Assembly: GCA_014729375.1 (NCBI GenBank)
Contig: WJKA01000143.1
Location: 1 to 9,006 of the forward strand
Length of the DNA stretch: 9,006 bases
Reading direction: 5' to 3'
Origin: Chitinivibrionales bacterium
GTDB taxonomy: Bacteria; Fibrobacterota; Chitinivibrionia; Chitinivibrionales; WJKA01
Shown here: positions 6,248 to 9,006 of the stretch, in pieces
How positions within the stretch are numbered: position 1 is the first letter of the stretch
Layout of the letters: each line of letters opens with the position of its first letter
Made by a program: the position numbers and the translations under genes
Notes under the pieces: model-generated
The model's input: the letters and a program-made list of their open reading frames with translations, nothing else
The model's database searches: none
What the model was told of the DNA's origin: nothing

Positions 6248-7666
6248 ATGCGTATCGTGCTGTTTCATTCCCGCGGGCGCGGCGTTGCCCGAAACAAACG
6301 GGAAATTCACTCACTCGCCTGTGTCATGCCCCCGCTGGGTATTGCATCGATTGCAGCGGTCCTCAGAAAATCCGGGCATAAGGTTGTTCTTTTCGATGCA
6401 GCGCTTAAGCCCGCGCTCCCCAATGATTCATGGGCGAAAACGATTGTGCACTCAGCGCCCGACATGGCCGGATTCTCGGCAACAACTGCCGGATTTTATG
6501 ATGCCTACGATGTCTGCAGGCAAATCAAAGAACGTGATCCTGCCATACAAACCGTATTCGGCGGGGTACATGTATCGTGGGGCAAAGCACGCATTCTTGA
6601 ACGGTTTCCGGCAATTGATTATGTCGTTGCCGGCGAAGGCGAATATGCCATGCAAAAGCTTGCCGGCAACGAACCTCCCGGCACTATCGAAGGCCTGTAT
6701 TACCGGGATGGGGACCAGATAAAAAGCGGTCCCGGGCAAACCACGCTCTGTACCATGGATGACCTTCCATTTCCCGCGTATGACCTTCTTGAGGGATTTC
6801 CCAAAAGCTATCTCATGCCGCTTTTCGGCTATCCCCGCCACCCGGGCGCAACAATAATTTCTTCCAGGGGCTGCGTGTATCGATGCAGCTATTGCGACCG
6901 CTCGGTTTTCCATAAAAGTTTCCGCAACAATTCGGCCGAGTATACGGTTGAGCAGATGCGCCGGCTTAACAGGGATTACAACGTGCGCCACGTGAATTTT
7001 TATGATGACCTCTTTACGCTCAACCCCAAACGCGTGGCACGGCTCTGTGAGCTTATTGTAAAGCATGGCCTGAAAATGAGTTTCAACTGCATTGTTCGGA
7101 CCGGCCATATCGATAAAGAACTCATCGGCATGCTGAAATCGGCCGGTTGCTGGATGGTCAATGTGGGTATCGAATCCGGCGATCAGCGTATTCTTGATGA
7201 AAACAAAGAAGGATTAAGCACGGAACAAATTCGCACCGACATTGAAATGCTTCACAACTCGGGCTTATGGGTCAAGGGCCTTTTCATGATGGGTTTTCCC
7301 GGTGAAACAGAGGAATCTATTATCCAAACCCGCGAGTTTGCCCTGTCGCTTCCCTTAAAAGATGCCAATATAACCGCGTTCACCCCGTTTCCCGGCGCGC
7401 CTGTTTATAAAGAAATCCGGAAATACGGCTGGTTTGATGATGACTGGTCAAAGATGGATTGCGAGCAGTTCGTTTTTGTGCCCAGAGAAATCGGGTCAAA
7501 AGACATCCTGGAGAAGCATTACCGGAAATTTATTGCGGATTTTTATCAGCGGCCGGCCATGCGCAGGATATACCGCACAATGCTGCTTCAATCCCCGCAC
7601 AGCTACTGGCGCCTTGTTAAAAATGCCGCCGCATTCCTCAGGTATGCCCGGCAAATCGAACGATAA
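6248..7666 (+). CDS. B12-binding-domain radical SAM protein (BchE-like)
   Basis: The 472-residue protein has an N-terminal cobalamin-binding-type domain (about 1-150: MPPLGIASIAAVLR at 27-40, FGGVHVSW at 104-111, VVAGEGE at 126-132). A radical SAM barrel follows, with the iron-sulfur motif CVYRCSYC (Cys209, Cys213, Cys216). Barrel landmarks are NFYDDLFTLN (250-259), VNVGIESG (304-311) and KGLFMMGFPGETEES (343-357). A helical tail ends the protein. Members of this class carry out methylations, cyclisations or other radical reactions under anoxic conditions. The usual cobalamin-ligating DxHxxG is not visible near residues 50-58 (DAALKPALP), which is common in this class. ATG 6248 has AGGA (6237-6240) seven bases upstream, overlapping the end of mscS, so the two are co-transcribed. 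The substrate is unknown; membrane-lipid or glycan modification is possible but unproven. Confidence 0.88.
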   Translation: MRIVLFHSRGRGVARNKREIHSLACVMPPLGIASIAAVLRKSGHKVVLFDAALKPALPNDSWAKTIVHSAPDMAGFSATTAGFYDAYDVCRQIKERDPAIQTVFGGVHVSWGKARILERFPAIDYVVAGEGEYAMQKLAGNEPPGTIEGLYYRDGDQIKSGPGQTTLCTMDDLPFPAYDLLEGFPKSYLMPLFGYPRHPGATIISSRGCVYRCSYCDRSVFHKSFRNNSAEYTVEQMRRLNRDYNVRHVNFYDDLFTLNPKRVARLCELIVKHGLKMSFNCIVRTGHIDKELIGMLKSAGCWMVNVGIESGDQRILDENKEGLSTEQIRTDIEMLHNSGLWVKGLFMMGFPGETEESIIQTREFALSLPLKDANITAFTPFPGAPVYKEIRKYGWFDDDWSKMDCEQFVFVPREIGSKDILEKHYRKFIADFYQRPAMRRIYRTMLLQSPHSYWRLVKNAAAFLRYARQIER

Positions 7667-7701
7667 AGCATTTTTTGAAGGTCCCTGCCGCCAGTTTTTT
7701 C

Positions 7702-8232
7702 TCAGTACCGCGCATCGGCAAACTCGACCCAGCCGCCAGCCTTGACTAATGCACTGTCGAATTCGCTCAGCGAAAAACCGACCTGCATCGACCCGCCGTC
7801 ACCGCGCGAAAAAAGCAGCTTCCGGCCGGTGTAATCGACCGAGCAATCAACCGAACCGCCCCTGCCGAATTCAAACAATCCATCGATTGTCTCTTCCGGG
7901 ATTTCTATTGCCATCATGCCGCAATTAAACATGTTCTGACGGAAAATCCTGGCAAAGCTCTGCGCAACAACAACGGTTATGTCATTGACCTCGAGCGCCC
8001 AGGGCGCATGCTCGCGCGACGAGCCGCAGCCGAAATTGGCGCGGGTGACAATAACCGTTGCGCGCCTGAGCGCATCACCGGATGGATCAAATCCCTCAAG
8101 GCTTAAATCCTCCAGACAATGTGGGGCCAACGCTGCTTTTTCCACTTCTGTTAAATATTTTGCCGGTATTATTTCATCGGTGTTAATATCCGATCGGTCC
8201 AGAAATATGACCGGACCTCCAAATTGTTTCAT
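7702..8232 (-). CDS. leuD: 3-isopropylmalate dehydratase small subunit
   Basis: The 176-residue protein is the swivelling small subunit of the two-part isopropylmalate isomerase, which converts 2-isopropylmalate to 3-isopropylmalate in leucine synthesis. Visible elements are DINTDEIIPAKYL (residues 15-27), the hallmark NFGCGSSREHAPWAL (66-80) and the SFARIFRQNMFNCG segment (92-105). Its length fits the short archaeal/HacB-like class, not the roughly 200-residue proteobacterial LeuD. The start is ATG 8232, with a strong AGGAGG (8242-8247) nine bases upstream; the frame extends 15 codons further to another ATG, but without support. The substrate-loop residues YLTE (26-29) do not settle substrate choice, so homoaconitase or dimethylmalate dehydratase remain less likely alternatives. 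It lies downstream of the large-subunit gene and is convergent with the radical SAM gene. Confidence 0.9.
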   Translation of the reverse strand: MKQFGGPVIFLDRSDINTDEIIPAKYLTEVEKAALAPHCLEDLSLEGFDPSGDALRRATVIVTRANFGCGSSREHAPWALEVNDITVVVAQSFARIFRQNMFNCGMMAIEIPEETIDGLFEFGRGGSVDCSVDYTGRKLLFSRGDGGSMQVGFSLSEFDSALVKAGGWVEFADARY

Positions 8233-8241
8233 AGTGCTTTT

Positions 8242-8247
8242 CCTCCT
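8242..8247 (-). promoter_or_regulatory. Strong Shine-Dalgarno of leuD
   Basis: AGGAGG on the minus strand lies nine bases before ATG 8232 and decides this start over the in-frame ATG 15 codons upstream. Confidence 0.85.
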
Positions 8248-8274
8248 CTCAAATCGTCGCTCGTCACCGTCCCG

Positions 8275-8310
8275 CATCCCCCCGGAATTTCTCCCGGAAA
8301 GATTCCCGGA
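8275..8310. repeat. Three tandem 12-bp units in the leuC-leuD spacer
   Basis: On the plus strand, CATCCCCCCGGA, ATTTCTCCCGGA and AAGATTCCCGGA follow each other directly, each ending in CCCGGA. They fill a third of the 106-bp gap between the two subunit genes. The first six bases of each unit vary. This may be a small degenerate tandem repeat or a chance pattern; no function is evident. Confidence 0.45.
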
Positions 8311-8338
8311 GATGAAGAAAGAAGCGAGGACGATATTG

Positions 8339-9006
8339 TTATTGTGCGAGAAATTCCCTTGGATCGGTCAGGCGTCCTGTGATACCGCTTGCCGCGGCCG
8401 ATGCAGGACTCATGAGGTGTACCATGCCACCTTTACCCATGCGACCGTAAAAATTCCTGTTTGTTGTCGATGCGCAAACTTCACCTTCGGCAAGAACGCC
8501 GTTTGACATGCCCAGACACGCGCCGCAGGTCGGATTGGTCACGCAATACCCGCAATCCATGAATGTCTGAAGAATCCCTTCTTTCATTGCATCGGCAAAC
8601 ACGCGCGGCGTTGCAGGAGAAACGATCCCCCTCACGCCGGGCGCAAGCGGCCTCCCTTTCATAATCCCGGCGGCTTCCCGCAAATCCGACAACCGTCCGT
8701 TGGTGCAACTGCCGATATATACCTGATCGATTTTCATATCGCCCAGCTCTGCAATTTTTTGTACCTGGTCGGGTTTGTATCCTACAGTGGCGACAGGCTC
8801 GAGTGTTGAAATATCAACGGCCACGGTCGATGCATACGCGGCGTCATCGTCGGAATGCCATTGAGCAAATGATTCTCCGGCCCGCGCTTTGTCACCACCG
8901 TACTCTTCAGCAATAAACGGCCATAAATACTCGACCGTGACCCGGTCGGGCATGCATATGCCCGAGGTACCGCCGGCCTCAATCGCCATATTGCACAGTG
9001 TCATCC
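8339..9006 (-). CDS. leuC: 3-isopropylmalate dehydratase large subunit (partial, N-terminus outside window)
   Basis: The C-terminal 221 residues or so are visible; the N-terminal part of what is normally a protein of about 420 residues lies beyond position 9006. The aconitase-fold iron-sulfur ligands are present: Cys in GSCTNGR (visible residues 98-104), then two in NPTCGACLGMSNG (157-169). AGGTSGICMPD (10-20) and STTNRNFYGRMG (179-190) are further family hallmarks. The compact length after the cluster motif and the close match to LeuC/HacA of the archaeal-like class agree with the short LeuD downstream. The protein carries the 4Fe-4S cluster that dehydrates and rehydrates isopropylmalate in complex with LeuD. 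The 106-bp gap to leuD is longer than usual, but the strong leuD ribosome site supports one operon. It could be a homoaconitase-type enzyme, though this is less likely. Confidence 0.9.
   Translation of the reverse strand, partial: MTLCNMAIEAGGTSGICMPDRVTVEYLWPFIAEEYGGDKARAGESFAQWHSDDDAAYASTVAVDISTLEPVATVGYKPDQVQKIAELGDMKIDQVYIGSCTNGRLSDLREAAGIMKGRPLAPGVRGIVSPATPRVFADAMKEGILQTFMDCGYCVTNPTCGACLGMSNGVLAEGEVCASTTNRNFYGRMGKGGMVHLMSPASAAASGITGRLTDPREFLAQ

Noticed and set aside
5666..6310. Long minus-strand open frame opposite the mscS gene
   Set aside because: It lies across the best-conserved MscS motifs and its own translation shows no recognisable domain.
6452..7108. Minus-strand open frame of 218 codons opposite the radical SAM gene
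   Set aside because: It mirrors the radical SAM coding sequence, including the cysteine motif region, and has no motifs of its own.
7667..7701. Possible bidirectional terminator between the convergent radical SAM and leuD genes
   Set aside because: T-runs are present, but no stem longer than about 3 bp precedes them on either strand.

Overview
The window looks like chromosomal DNA of a free-living bacterium of roughly balanced base composition. GTG and TTG starts appear alongside ATG. A leucine-type hydro-lyase of the short HacA-like class and a cobalamin-domain radical SAM enzyme would suit an anaerobic or facultative lineage, but nothing here fixes the phylum. I see no tRNA, rRNA, CRISPR array, transposase or phage gene.

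Positions 2-4756 hold five genes on the minus strand, transcribed from high to low coordinates. In order they are: a dolichol-phosphate-mannose-synthase-like GT2 (4028-4756); a GT2 fused to the membrane and nucleotide-binding front half of a polyprenyl glycosylphosphotransferase (2396-4027); a DUF616 (TOD1/MUCI70-type) glycosyltransferase-like protein (1376-2191); a sulfotransferase overlapping it by 10 bp (747-1385); and a small SAM-dependent methyltransferase (2-565). Together they read as the tailoring end of a surface-glycan or glycolipid locus: lipid-linked sugar donor, sugar transfer, sulfation and perhaps methylation. The two most unusual points are the missing catalytic domain in the GT2 fusion, and the fact that the first two genes share one reading frame, separated by a single TAA with the second gene starting on TTG.

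Positions 4757-5143 form a divergent intergenic region of 387 bp with a perfect 12-bp GC-rich palindrome (4912-4923) and a perfect 12-bp inverted repeat (5010-5021 with 5058-5069) in front of the next gene. Positions 5144-7666 carry two plus-strand genes 3 bp apart: an MscS-family mechanosensitive channel and a B12-binding-domain radical SAM protein.

Positions 7702-9006 carry, convergent with these, the end of a leucine-biosynthesis operon on the minus strand: leuC (cut by the window edge), then leuD. The 106-bp spacer between them contains three tandem 12-bp units.

No complete undescribed system is evident. The best candidate for something new is the glycan-modification cluster, in particular the catalytic-domain-less GT2/glycosylphosphotransferase hybrid and the DUF616-sulfotransferase pair.
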